In this document: positions 1-7,295 of the stretch, in pieces
Position numbering within the stretch: position 1 is the first letter of the stretch
Layout: every line of letters begins with the position of its first letter
NCBI GenBank assembly: GCA_025399215.1
Contig: MU621314.1
Location: forward strand, 1,474-11,592
Length of the DNA stretch: 10,119 nucleotides
Direction: 5' to 3'
Origin: Globomyces pollinis-pini
Lineage: Eukaryota; Chytridiomycota; Chytridiomycetes; Rhizophydiales; Globomycetaceae
Translations under genes and position numbers: made by a program
The notes under the pieces: generated by a model
Databases searched by the model: none
What the model was told of the DNA's origin: nothing
Seen by the model: only the letters and a program-made list of their open reading frames with translations

Positions 1-80
1 TCCAGCTTACCAGTTGCCACTCCAGGGTACAACCAACAACTGGCAGCTATTGAAACTCCAGGTTATTCCGCTTACGGTAA
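1..80. repeat. Terminal direct repeat, left copy
   Basis: Bases 1-80 are identical, base for base, to bases 10040-10119 at the other end. Both copies lie in the same frame of the same gene, so the right-hand copy reads straight on into base 81. This is what a circular contig, or one unit of a head-to-tail array, looks like after an assembler leaves an overlap. It is not a transposon-type repeat: no terminal inverted repeats or recombinase gene were seen. Confidence 0.97.
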
Positions 81-180
81 AGCATCAGACACTCAATACG
101 CCAATGTGATTTCATCATCACAAAGATCTACTAGTGTAGCTGGAATCATGATGGTTACTATCATATCACTCATTCTTTAA
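1..180 (+). CDS. 3' end of repetitive GPI-type surface protein gene (continues from 10119)
   Basis: This is the C-terminal 60 codons of the gene whose 5' part starts at 9572; the reading frame is open from base 1 to TAA at 178-180. The end of the protein is a Ser/Thr-rich stretch followed by a hydrophobic tail (VAGIMMVTIISLIL) with no charged residue after it, the usual architecture of a GPI-anchor attachment signal. Bases 1-80 duplicate the window end; joining base 10119 to base 81 keeps the frame and gives a 215-residue protein with an N-terminal signal peptide and this C-terminal tail. An AATAAA signal follows at 182-187. GPI anchoring is inferred from architecture only. Confidence 0.85.
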   Translation, partial: SSLPVATPGYNQQLAAIETPGYSAYGKASDTQYANVISSSQRSTSVAGIMMVTIISLIL

Positions 181-181
181 T

Positions 182-187
182 AATAAA
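182..187 (+). terminator. Poly(A) signal AATAAA of the GPI-type gene
   Basis: AATAAA begins one base after the TAA stop at 178-180. The next gene is convergent and ends at 327, so only 146 bp separate the two stop codons and must hold both 3' ends. No clear AATAAA was seen on the minus strand for the convergent gene. Confidence 0.5.
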
Positions 188-326
188 CACGATTGTAATT
201 TGAATCAGTTGTATTATTACAAACTTATCCGTGCAGAAAGTGTAGCAATTACCACTGCATATAGTCGCATGTCTCTTCAATAAATCATGATGGCGAAAAT
301 AGAAAGTACGGTTTATATTACCAATA

Positions 327-3300
327 CTAAGCATATTGTAAATCCCAAGTCGGAAACCATTTACGAGTTCTCAAAGTCTCAACATCAGGGAACCCAGTTC
401 CATAACATAACGGACTAAAATACCAGAAAAACAGTACAGTCACAATCGACATGGTAATGACAACAACATGGTATCCAAGCGATCCTTGATGTCCATGCCA
501 TCGATAAAATCTTGTTTGTTTGGCAAGTGAGGATAGGTTACGGTTAAAGGATCGACCAAGGAAATCAAATAATAAAGTGGTGGTGATGGTTGCAAAGATA
601 TAACATGGCAAGTAATGATGTAAGAATAACATGCGTCCCATGAGGAAAAATGGAAACCAATGTAAAGCCCAGGCTAATAACATAAATCCAATTGATCGAT
701 CCCAGTAGGTACGGACGGCTGGTCCAAAATCGTCAATACCACGACGTAAGAGCACACGATCAATCACCCACATACAAATATAAAGTAACGGTCCAAGGAT
801 ACATAACCACCAAGCAAATGGATTACCCAATAAGTAAATTTGTTTCCAACCTTCTTTTTTTTCCCAAAATGAAATCCCTCGAATCACAAATGGCCTAAGG
901 TTAGTAGTCCAATAGCATTACCATGAGATTGGTACAGAAGAGTACGGATGCGTAGCAGTCAAAGCATTGTTATGATGGATCATCTTGGATTGTAATTCCA
1001 CAAACTTTTGTAAAAATGACATTGTAGATTTAGGTGTTGGTAAATTTTCCATATCAACTATAAAATCAATTCATTAAAATTAAATTACTTTCTGGAATGG
1101 TGGAATGTTTAACGGTTTGAAATAGGAAATTATTCGAATGTTCACTTATTTTCTTATTTCCATTCATTTCTTGCATTTTAAATCCCCAATCTGGTAATTG
1201 TTCAGGATGTGTATGTAAAGCAACGTTATATTGAACATTGATAATCTTGATACTCGTTTTTTTACTAAGAATCTAATGTTGAATACAAAAACAATTTTAC
1301 TTTTCCTTCTTTATCTTCAGCATTATCAATTCGCCAGATGGTTTCATTATATCGTTCTAAAGCTTGGTCACCTTCAAATGTCGTCACTTCCATATTAGTG
1401 GTTGTCAAAGGACTAGCAACATCATGTGTTACCAAATAACTGGTAGTATTTTTATGTTTCAATCGAACAAGGGTACCATGTCGCAAATACCGTAATTCAT
1501 CACCAGTTTCTGGATAGGTATCTGGATAGAGTGATGGATCAATAGGTTCTAATTCCCAAACTGAATTTTGATCTGAGTGACCATATCCATTGACTTGTTG
1601 ACCTTGTGATGATACTTTACCATCAACATGGTGAAGTGGGTAGCGGTGTAAATGGGAATGAAGATAGAAATTGGTGCCCATATGTTGAATAGTTACTTCA
1701 GACGTTAAAGGAATTTCTAAAAAATTATTAGTTTGACGAAAAATCAAATTTTCAATTCAGTGTTAAAATATTCGGATAACCAATTAAATGAAAAACATAC
1801 CAGTGGATCCCAAAGTTTTAGAATTTCCAATCAATCCTTCTTGGAACGCCAAACTCATGAATGCATCTCCAGGGCCCGATTTTGTCAATAATGCAAAGTG
1901 AATATAAAACGGAACAAGGTAGAGCATCATGGGCAATACAATCAAACATAAGGCCCGCGCACTGAAATGGTTGATGAATGTTTTCTATCGTTAGTTTTGT
2001 AACAAATAGGTATAGAATTGGATAATTTCATCAAACTATGGATGGTGAGATGTTAGTGAGTCATAAATTCAAGTAGAATATTTTCAGTTGATTCTACCGT
2101 GTAATGAGGTTGTACAATTTTACAAAGTTTGAAAACAAATATTCATAATAAAAGTTGACAAGGAAAAAAAAGGAGTGTCATTAGATTTCAAATCATTTTG
2201 AATAGAACAAATGTCATAAACAACCATCACATGTGGTATTAAATAAACTTACCATAGGCAATTTACGGTTAACATCCAACAAATCCCATAAATCAAATAG
2301 AGTAGCAATCCCAACTAGGATATTAAAAAAAAAAATAGATACCAGTGGCAACGGTAAACAAACCAACCAACTTGACACCAAGTACCAAAGCCAACCCGAC
2401 ACCAGTCATTGCGAGCCAGAACCACCATTTGAGTGAAAACGGACTAGGGGTCAGATTTTGTGTTGTAGTTACGAATATCTTTGTTTGTAAAATTTAATCC
2501 AGAAATAGATGGCAAGGGTGCAGAATAACATTAACATACTGTCAAGTAAGATGAGACGAGATTGAGTAGTAAGGGCGGTGTCTAAAATGTTAGTATGATG
2601 TGGTTGGTGCGACAGTGATGTCTGGTGACAAGATAAACACAAAGTGATATAGTCTGTATGACTGTAAACAAGTGTACACAACTCGTTAAAGTATGTATAA
2701 CTGAACAGAACTAGTTAAAAGTATATACAATTGTAAACGACTAGTTATGATATACAAAGTATATCTGTAGACAAGTGGATACTACAGTCACTATTGGAGA
2801 ATCCACAGTCACTATTGAACATGATCTACAGTTTCACTGTAGATAAAGAATCAGGATAGAAACAAATTCAGGTTTGAAAGAGTAGTTAAAAATAGATTAC
2901 CAAAGATGAGCAAGATACAACCAAAACAACAAGCTACCAAGGAAACTCCCATTTCTTTGAGAATCAGAAAAGCTACAGGAATGACAGCGGCACCGCAGAG
3001 ACACGACCAAAGACGAAAAGCCAAATACGGGACATTGTGTTCAGCATAGTTGTCACCGATTTTATCAAACAAGAAATGGCCATCGTAACCTACGATAGCC
3101 CCGACACCGGCCAGGAGTAGTTTACCTTTTTATGAATTAGATTACATTTTTAGTATACCTAATTTTAGTTACTTGTTAATATACCTAATAATATTAATAT
3201 GTAATTTCATACCCAAAGGAGGATGAACATCAAAATAGTATTCATTACGTAAATAAAATGAAGCGAATTTTCCGAAATGGACTTCATCAAAACTAGAGTT

Positions 3301-3513
3301 AATAAAGAATAAAACAAACACGACTTCCCCAGGATGATGAATTAACCAAGCTCTAGTTATGAAAGCTATTAATGATAGAGTATAAAAAGCGATATCATAA
3401 TATAAATCATAATTTTTTTGATTTACAATTTTACTATTACTATTAGTAGTATTAATAATATTTTTTTCGGGTGAATTTGAACGATCTCTTTTTCTTTGTT
3501 TTAATTCTGACAT
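327..3513 (-). CDS. Protein O-mannosyltransferase (PMT family, GT39), 11 exons
   Basis: The product transfers mannose from dolichyl-phosphate mannose to Ser/Thr of proteins entering the ER; it is a multi-pass ER membrane enzyme. Inferred exons (minus strand): 3513-3320, 3292-3213, 3125-2901, 2581-2473, 2443-2343, 2314-2253, 1984-1801, 1716-1301, 1272-1089, 1057-922, 894-327. They sum to 2259 nt, 752 residues plus TAG, the family's usual size. Visible hallmarks: a basic cytosolic N-terminus, a first membrane helix (about residues 38-58), the luminal Asp-Glu motif [11 protein letters not shown] (D67, E68), HPPLGK, GPGDAFM, a MIR domain (about 320-510), HPYSS-x-P-x-SWPF before the C-terminal membrane block, LLGNPFAWW and [14 protein letters not shown]. 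The subfamily is uncertain; the [14 protein letters not shown] loop made me think of the PMT4 branch. Ten introns of 27, 87, 319, 29, 28, 268, 84, 28, 31 and 27 nt. The start lies 71 bp downstream of the RRM gene's stop, same strand. Confidence 0.93.
895..921 (-). other. 27-nt intron (PMT intron 10)
   Basis: GTAATG donor, a perfect TACTAAC branch-point sequence and CTTAG acceptor fit in 27 nt. Removal joins TG to G and restores [12 protein letters not shown], the conserved run ahead of the C-terminal membrane domain. The branch adenosine is only a few bases from the acceptor, as known in some yeasts and microsporidia. Confidence 0.88.
1058..1088 (-). other. 31-nt intron (PMT intron 9)
   Basis: GTAATT donor and TATAG acceptor. 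Removal restores frame between the end of the MIR domain and the linker that leads to the HPYSS motif. Confidence 0.75.
1273..1300 (-). other. 28-nt intron (PMT intron 8)
   Basis: Without splicing, the MIR frame hits a stop just downstream (TAG at 1265-1267). Removing 28 nt (GTAAAA donor, ATTAG acceptor) joins ...EGK to [13 protein letters not shown] and continues into PDWGF, matching the MIR repeat pattern. A 22-nt alternative (GTATTC to CTTAG) also keeps frame but fits the domain less well. Confidence 0.75.
1717..1800 (-). other. 84-nt intron (PMT intron 7)
   Basis: GTATGT donor, ACTAAT branch-point-like sequence and TTTTAG acceptor. It joins the GPGDAFM loop exon to the MIR exon in frame. 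Unlike the 87-nt and 210-nt introns it has no internal AG|GT junction. Confidence 0.8.
1985..2252 (-). other. 268-nt intron (PMT intron 6)
   Basis: GTAAGT donor, ACTAAC branch point followed by GATAG acceptor. It separates the NRKLPM exon from [13 protein letters not shown] see no gene, repeat or unit structure inside. Confidence 0.8.
2315..2342 (-). other. 28-nt intron (PMT intron 5)
   Basis: GTATCT donor, a poly-T core and CCTAG acceptor. Removal gives [20 protein letters not shown], a recognisable PMT membrane segment. Confidence 0.85.
2444..2472 (-). other. 29-nt intron (PMT intron 4)
   Basis: GTAACT donor, CTGAC branch-like sequence and CCTAG acceptor. Unspliced, the frame hits a TAA immediately. 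Spliced, it reads [19 protein letters not shown], matching the conserved PFS-x-KWWFWL region of PMTs. Confidence 0.88.
2582..2900 (-). other. 319-nt intron (PMT intron 3) with internal repeats
   Basis: GTAATC donor and ACTAAC branch point before the TTTTAG acceptor; it joins ILLIF to [16 protein letters not shown]. Inside are a 9-bp-arm inverted repeat with a 3-nt loop (2824-2844), two copies of a roughly 20-bp unit containing CAGTCACTATTG (about 2777-2818), and about three diverged 30-bp units containing ACTAGTT or similar (about 2680-2760). Confidence 0.82.
2824..2844. repeat. Short perfect inverted repeat inside PMT intron 3
   Basis: Nine-base arms (ATCTACAGT / ACTGTAGAT) flank a TTC loop, so the pre-mRNA could form a small hairpin about 60 nt from the 5' splice site. 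Function is unknown; it may only be debris from the surrounding repeats. Confidence 0.6.
3126..3212 (-). other. 87-nt composite intron of three back-to-back units (PMT intron 2)
   Basis: Removing all 87 nt joins HPPLG to [15 protein letters not shown], the conserved PMT segment. Internally it divides exactly into three intron-like units: 3212-3185 (28 nt), 3184-3159 (26 nt) and 3158-3126 (33 nt). Each starts GTAT and ends AG (TTAG, TTAG, AAAG). The units share splice signals but little other sequence, and the second contains both TTAAC and AACTAA. The outer boundaries are well supported; separate removal of the units is inference. Confidence 0.82.
3293..3319 (-). other. 27-nt in-frame intron in the PMT Asp-Glu loop (PMT intron 1)
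   Basis: GTTTGT donor, TTAAC branch-like sequence and CTCTAG acceptor. It is a multiple of three with no stop, so unspliced RNA would encode a protein with nine extra residues directly before FDEVHFG. Family conservation (EVVFDEVHFG without insertion) argues that it is removed. Confidence 0.82.
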
Positions 3514-3584
3514 TTGCTTTTTTGAATTTCTATAAAAAGTAAAATACTTTTTAACTAGGGTTATTACTATTAAAAAAGTTTTTT

Positions 3585-4203
3585 TTATTTTTTTTTGTAA
3601 GGTTTAATTTTGATGAAATAATTTTTGAATAATTTACCATTTAATAAATTTAAAATTGTTAATAAATCATTTTGATTATTCAAATATAAAAAACAAATTT
3701 GTGTTTGTTTAACATTCCCTCTCTTGGTTTGAATATCAACTATTTCATAATCTTTCAATAATTCTTGAATACTTTCTTTACTTTGATAATTATTATTAGT
3801 CATACCAATAAATATTGAATTTTCATTATAATTATAATTAAATACATTATCAATTCCATATACTAATAATGATTGTCGTAAAAATGTTAATGCTTCTTCT
3901 TTATCTTTACTAGAAAATTCTATTATCATCACAGTATCTAAAATCATATTTAAATAATACTAAATTACCATTCAAAATACGATTTTTAAAAGAAAGTGAA
4001 TAATTAATATTTAATGGTGATAATAAAGAATGCAAGTCACTTTCAGTTACTGTAGGTGATAAATTTGATAACATTAATCCATAATTAGTTTTACTAGTAT
4101 ACAACCTAGTAAACAATCTAGTACTAATACTAGTATACAACCTAGTACTAGTACTTGTAAACAACCTAGTACTAGTACTTGTAATACACAAATTAGAATT
4201 CAT
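3585..4203 (-). CDS. Two-RRM protein with repeat-built, presequence-like N-terminus
   Basis: Exons 4203-3969 and 3937-3585 join across a 31-nt intron to give 195 residues plus TAA. The N-terminal 40 or so residues are Ser/Thr/Leu/Arg-rich without acidic residues and built from an 8-residue repeat (TSTSTRLF/Y), which resembles a mitochondrial targeting presequence. Two RRM-like domains follow. The first begins [20 protein letters not shown] (RNP2-like strand and helix) and ends near [18 protein letters not shown]. The second runs from SIFIGMTNN to [20 protein letters not shown] and ends IKIKPYKKK. An RNA-binding role, possibly organellar, is inferred; I do not recognise the gene. The ATG at 4203 is the first in-frame one; the PMT gene starts 71 bp downstream. 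Confidence 0.78.
3938..3968 (-). other. 31-nt intron of the RRM gene
   Basis: GTAATT donor and TTTTAG acceptor. Reading through runs into stop codons shortly afterwards; splicing joins SFKNRILN to DTVMIIEF and completes the first RRM-like fold. Confidence 0.78.
4085..4185 (-). repeat. 24-nt tandem repeat coding the N-terminus of the RRM protein
   Basis: Imperfect copies of a 24-nt unit (built on AGTACTAGTACTAGG) encode the 8-residue repeat TSTSTRLF/Y about three times, with a shortened last copy. A 17-bp string at 4122-4138 recurs exactly at 4271-4287 in the upstream non-coding microsatellite. Confidence 0.8.
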
Positions 4204-4497
4204 AAAGAAAAATAAATAACCACACACACTACTACTATCTATACTACCTATACCATACTACTAATACTAATACTAATACTAGTATACTTTGTAAATGTTT
4301 AATAAATTGTTTGATATAGTACCGTCCGTTACTATATTTTATCCGTCCGTATTTGCATTCAATTCAATTCAATTTTTTTTACTTTGAATTCATCAATACA
4401 GTCTAGATTCAATTCATTTCAAAAACTAATTCATTATAAGAGTCAACCAATTCATTATACTAGTTAATTCATCATACAAAACTATTGTAAAATTAAA
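4204..4497. promoter_or_regulatory. Divergent intergenic region between the RRM and MBOAT genes
   Basis: This 294-bp spacer must serve both genes. It holds an ACTAAT-type microsatellite (about 4248-4287), two identical CCGTCCGT octamers (4322-4329 and 4343-4350, 21 bp apart), a short ATTCA-rich run (about 4356-4370) and repeats of AATTCATTATA or similar (about 4428-4475). No strong TATA box was seen for either gene. Confidence 0.6.
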
Positions 4498-6610
4498 ATG
4501 ACAATCAATTTCATTTACTCTATCGCTGATACTTACAACTTAAAACTAGAAGTCGTCAGGTTCGGTCTCGTACTCATCTCTGGATTCCCTCTAGCTTTCG
4601 TTTTCTCTCTAATCCCTTCTCATTGTCATACTATAAAACATTCTTTCTCTTTCATTACTACTTCATTACTAACTATATTGATCTTTTCTTTATCTGCTTA
4701 CTTTCATCTCATCTCAATTTGTTTACTAATTTACTTGGTCGCTGCTACTACAAGATCTCATTCTTGGTCTCCAATACTATGCTTCTCCATCGCAATCGCT
4801 AAAATGTCATATGTACACATGAATACTCAATATTGGAATTATAATAATCCAAATCATATCGATTATTCTTCAATGATGATGGTACTCATGATCAAATTAT
4901 CTTCTTTTGGTTATTGTGCTCATGATGGTACTAGAAATTTAAATGTAAAATCTTTTTCATTTCATTTATTTTAGGATTTGGATTCATATCAAAAATCGCT
5001 TTGTATTCGAAAATTTCCTTCTTTGGTCGAATATTTTGGTTACATGTTTTGTTTTGTTGGAAGTTGGGTTGGTAACTTTTTATATCTAATTTTAGGTAAA
5101 TTTGGAAAATATTAATCTATTTTTAGGTATGAATGGGAAAATGTTGATCTAATTTTAGGTAAAATTTGAAAATAATAAACAAATTAGGTAATGAATGGGA
5201 AAATAATAACCGAATTAGGTAATGACTGGAAAATAATAAACAAAAATAGGTAAAACAATGAAAAAAATTAAAGCAAATCAGGTCCTGGAATAGAATTCAA
5301 TCATTATCAAAACTTTATCACATCAACACCACCATACGATATTCACCCCAAAACAGCCATTCCAGCCCTCAAATGTTTCCTCGGTGGTGTTTTCTTTCTA
5401 CTCGTTGAATCCATTTTTGCGTCCCAATACCATTTCAAATTATGTTTAACCGATCAATTCCTACACGAATATACACTACTACAAAAGTATCCCTTTTTTG
5501 GTTCTAACGTTTAGGTGTATTTATATATTGGTTGCTGGAGTAGTGGTGAGATCCAAATTTTATGCTGTTTGGAAACTATCCGAAAGTGTTGCTTTGATTG
5601 CTGGTATGTTTATCTTGTCCTTGAATTTAATCTCTTGCCACAAACCTCTATTTTCTATCTACTTTCATTGCAAAACCTAATGTTATTTGACAAACCTTTC
5701 ATTTTAACTGAATGACTATTCGACAAATCATTTACAAAAGGACCGATAAATGATTCATATTCCCTAAAATTACCACTAAATCATTCGACATATCATTTAC
5801 ATTCACCCAATGATTATTATATACTGCTAAATATTTCGACATATCATTTACATTCACAATGATTATAATATACTGCTAAATCATTCAACAAATCATTTAC
5901 AAAAGGATTACTATATACCGCTAAATCATTCGACAAATACTAAACCACTACAGGAATCGGATTCTCAGTCGATCCAAACACTCACGATATCAAATTTGAC
6001 GCAGCTGAAAACGTAAACGTTATCGGGTACTTTACCAACACTCTAAATCTAGTGTTGAATTTGGAGAAAATGCCAAAATGATGATTGATTCATGGAACAA
6101 ATTCACTGCCAATTGGTTAAAACGATATGTCTGTAATGCAAAAACAAATGTTTATATTAGATAATCGTGTTCGAAACGTGAATTTGAAATTACCAATTAC
6201 ATTCTTTATCTCTGCTTTTTGGCACGGATTTTATTGTAAACTAATCAAAATTTAATTTTTTTTATATAGCTGGTTATTATCTATCATTTCTATCCTCAGT
6301 ATTTCTAACTCAAGCTGGTCGAACACTACGTAAACAATTACGACCACTCTTTATTACTCCATCACCCTTAGCTTTCCTCAAACCCATCTATGATATACTT
6401 ACCTGGATCTTTGCACTCTTTGTACTCAATTATCTTTTCATTCCTTTCCATGTACAAGCAATTGATTCATCATTACTCATCTGGGGGAATACTTTTTATA
6501 TTGGTCATGTATTTTTATTCTTACCCTTGATTTTATTTGATTTTATTGGAATTGGTAAAGTATTAAAAAAAGTTGTGATTGGAACAGATGATAAAACTAA
6601 AGTTGAATAA
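4498..6610 (+). CDS. MBOAT-family lysophospholipid acyltransferase, 8 exons
   Basis: The product is a multi-pass membrane O-acyltransferase, expected to re-acylate lysophospholipids with acyl-CoA in the ER (Lands cycle; family of yeast Ale1 and animal LPCAT3/MBOAT1/2). Exons: 4498-4944, 4975-5071, 5282-5486, 5515-5603, 5954-6026, 6053-6132, 6161-6235, 6270-6610; sum 1407 nt, 468 residues plus TAA, a normal family length. Hallmarks: DYSSMMMVLMIKLSSFGYCAHDG, FPSLVEYFGYMF, GSWVGGPGIEFNHYQNF, RSKFYAVWKLSE, DSWN (N319) with WLKRYV after it, and FWHGFY carrying the conserved catalytic-type histidine (H352). Seven introns of 30, 210, 28, 350, 26, 28 and 34 nt. The start is divergent from the RRM gene. 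Substrate preference cannot be read from sequence. Confidence 0.93.
4945..4974 (+). other. 30-nt intron (MBOAT intron 1)
   Basis: GTAAAA donor, TTTTAG acceptor; phase 0, with an in-frame stop if retained. Splicing gives AHDGTRNLNDLDSYQKS, as expected for the family. Confidence 0.88.
5072..5281 (+). other. 210-nt composite intron: tandem array of seven intron-like units (MBOAT intron 2)
   Basis: Removing the block joins GSWVG to GPGIEFNHYQNF across a phase-1 junction. The block divides without remainder into seven units: 5072-5095 (24 nt), 5096-5126 (31), 5127-5158 (32), 5159-5187 (29), 5188-5218 (31), 5219-5249 (31) and 5250-5281 (32). Every unit begins GTA and ends TAG or, for the last, CAG, so each internal boundary is a bare AG|GTA with zero exon between. 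Units 3-6 are clearly related (for example TGAATGGGAAAAT in units 3 and 5, GAAAATAATAA in units 4-6), pointing to unit duplication. Outer borders are well supported; splicing of single units is inference. Confidence 0.88.
5487..5514 (+). other. 28-nt intron (MBOAT intron 3)
   Basis: GTATCC donor, CTAAC branch point and GTTTAG acceptor within 28 nt. Splicing joins YTLLQ to KCIYILVAGVVVRSKFYAVW; unspliced, the frame ends at TAG 5512-5514. Confidence 0.88.
5604..5953 (+). other. 350-nt intron (MBOAT intron 4) with internal minisatellite
   Basis: GTATGT donor and ACTAAACCACTACAG at the 3' end. Splicing joins SVALIAG to IGFSVDPNTHD with the split Gly codon restored. The 3' two thirds are tandem repeat (see the repeat entry); the 5' part is unremarkable AT-rich sequence. 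Confidence 0.85.
5718..5953 (+). repeat. Diverged tandem repeat (about 45-65 bp) in MBOAT intron 4
   Basis: Units begin near 5718, 5783, 5833, 5883 and 5928, with lengths of about 65, 50, 50, 45 and a partial 26 bp. The shared core is ATTCGACAAATCATTTACA, and most units end in CTAAATC or similar. The last partial unit runs directly into the splice acceptor, so unit ends may have been spare branch points or acceptors. Confidence 0.85.
6027..6052 (+). other. 26-nt intron (MBOAT intron 5)
   Basis: GTACTT donor, TCTAAAT branch-like sequence and TCTAG acceptor. This is the shortest intron inferred here. Splicing gives ENVNVIGVEFGENAKMMIDSWN, and the unspliced frame loses the DSWN motif. Confidence 0.85.
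6133..6160 (+). other. 28-nt intron (MBOAT intron 6)
   Basis: GTAATG donor, ATTAG acceptor. Splicing joins WLKRYV to YNRVRNVNLKLPITFF, matching the family's WL(K/R)-x-x-VY run. Confidence 0.88.
6236..6269 (+). other. 34-nt intron (MBOAT intron 7)
   Basis: GTAAAC donor followed at once by CTAATC, poly-T, then TATAG acceptor. It lies directly after the FWHGFY motif and splices to SGYYLSFLSSVFLTQAGR. Confidence 0.85.
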
Positions 6611-6611
6611 A
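6606..6611 (+). terminator. Possible poly(A) signal overlapping the MBOAT stop codon
   Basis: The TAA stop (6608-6610) sits inside AATAAA, followed by a T-rich run (about 6613-6625). If used as a signal, the 3' UTR would be extremely short. It may be coincidence. Confidence 0.3.
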
Positions 6612-7295
6612 GTTTTTTTTTTTTTAGTACATTGTACTTTGTGTTTGCCTGTGATGTTGAGTTTCTATGAACACAAACGCAACATGGACGTGTTTTGTTG
6701 TAACCAATGATGTTTTACTGGTTGTTCAACTTGGTATCCAATATTTTCTATAGCCAAAATGTTAAGTACAACATCCCAAAAAATACATGGTACATCTAAA
6801 TAGATGACTTTCTATAGACTTTGGTTTATAATCATACTATTGACTTTTGGTTTAGAAACATACTATAGTCGACTGATTAAAAAGTAAAGAATTTGTTTAT
6901 CGATTTCTTTGGGGGGGTTGGAGATACACATGGTCCATAGAAACAATTTCATTTAAAAAAAAAACTAGTATATAGTTGTATAGAATTTGTAAACTCTTAC
7001 ACTTTTGATTTACATCACAAAACTGTATCACATCAAACCACAATTTCAGCCCTTTAAATAATCCATTAAATTTGTAATTAGTATTTTCAATAAACATTTC
7101 AAAATAAAGGGTATAATGGTCATCACAATACTATTATTGTCTTACATATCCTTAGTTTCAAATTCATTGTCATTGTCGTTCATCATCTTCACAAAAAACT
7201 CACATGACATGCACGTGTTTTTTGGATCAATAAACAAACAATACAATTTTTCATATATAAATGAATAAAAACGCGACTTTGAATAATTTTTAATC
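6611..7295. other. 685-bp intergenic region without a convincing gene
   Basis: Both flanking genes are on the plus strand. Contents: a T-run, two adjacent copies of a roughly 26-bp unit (6817-6841 and 6842-6868, GACTTTGGTTTA... / GACTTTTGGTTTA...), a run of seven G (6910-6916, unusual in this AT-rich window), a CACGTG palindrome (7212-7217) and the TATA box of the next gene (7254-7262). A 66-codon open frame on the minus strand at 7097-6897 has no recognisable motif and is not called. Confidence 0.6.
7254..7262 (+). promoter_or_regulatory. TATA box (TATATAAAT) of the repetitive secreted protein gene
   Basis: It lies 33 bp before the ATG at 7296, so the 5' UTR would be very short. A CACGTG palindrome, a common site for bHLH-type factors, lies about 40 bp further upstream (7212-7217). 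Confidence 0.55.

Noticed and set aside
1717..1800. 84-nt PMT intron as three 28-nt units
   Set aside because: The length is three times 28, but there is no internal AG|GT boundary, so the match is by length only.
3700..6000. Tandem repeats considered as a CRISPR array
   Set aside because: The repeats are diverged, spacers are absent, the segments lie inside introns or a coding N-terminus, and the sequence is eukaryotic.
327..6610. Alternative genetic code (stop codons read as amino acids), suggested by frames interrupted within PMT and MBOAT
   Set aside because: Each interruption is removed by a GT-AG intron that restores conserved family sequence, and all genes end at normal stops.
6897..7097. 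66-codon minus-strand open frame between the MBOAT and repetitive protein genes
   Set aside because: No recognisable domain, no signal peptide, no clear splice partner, and frames of this length are common in AT-rich spacers. The G-run and poly-T near its end look non-coding.
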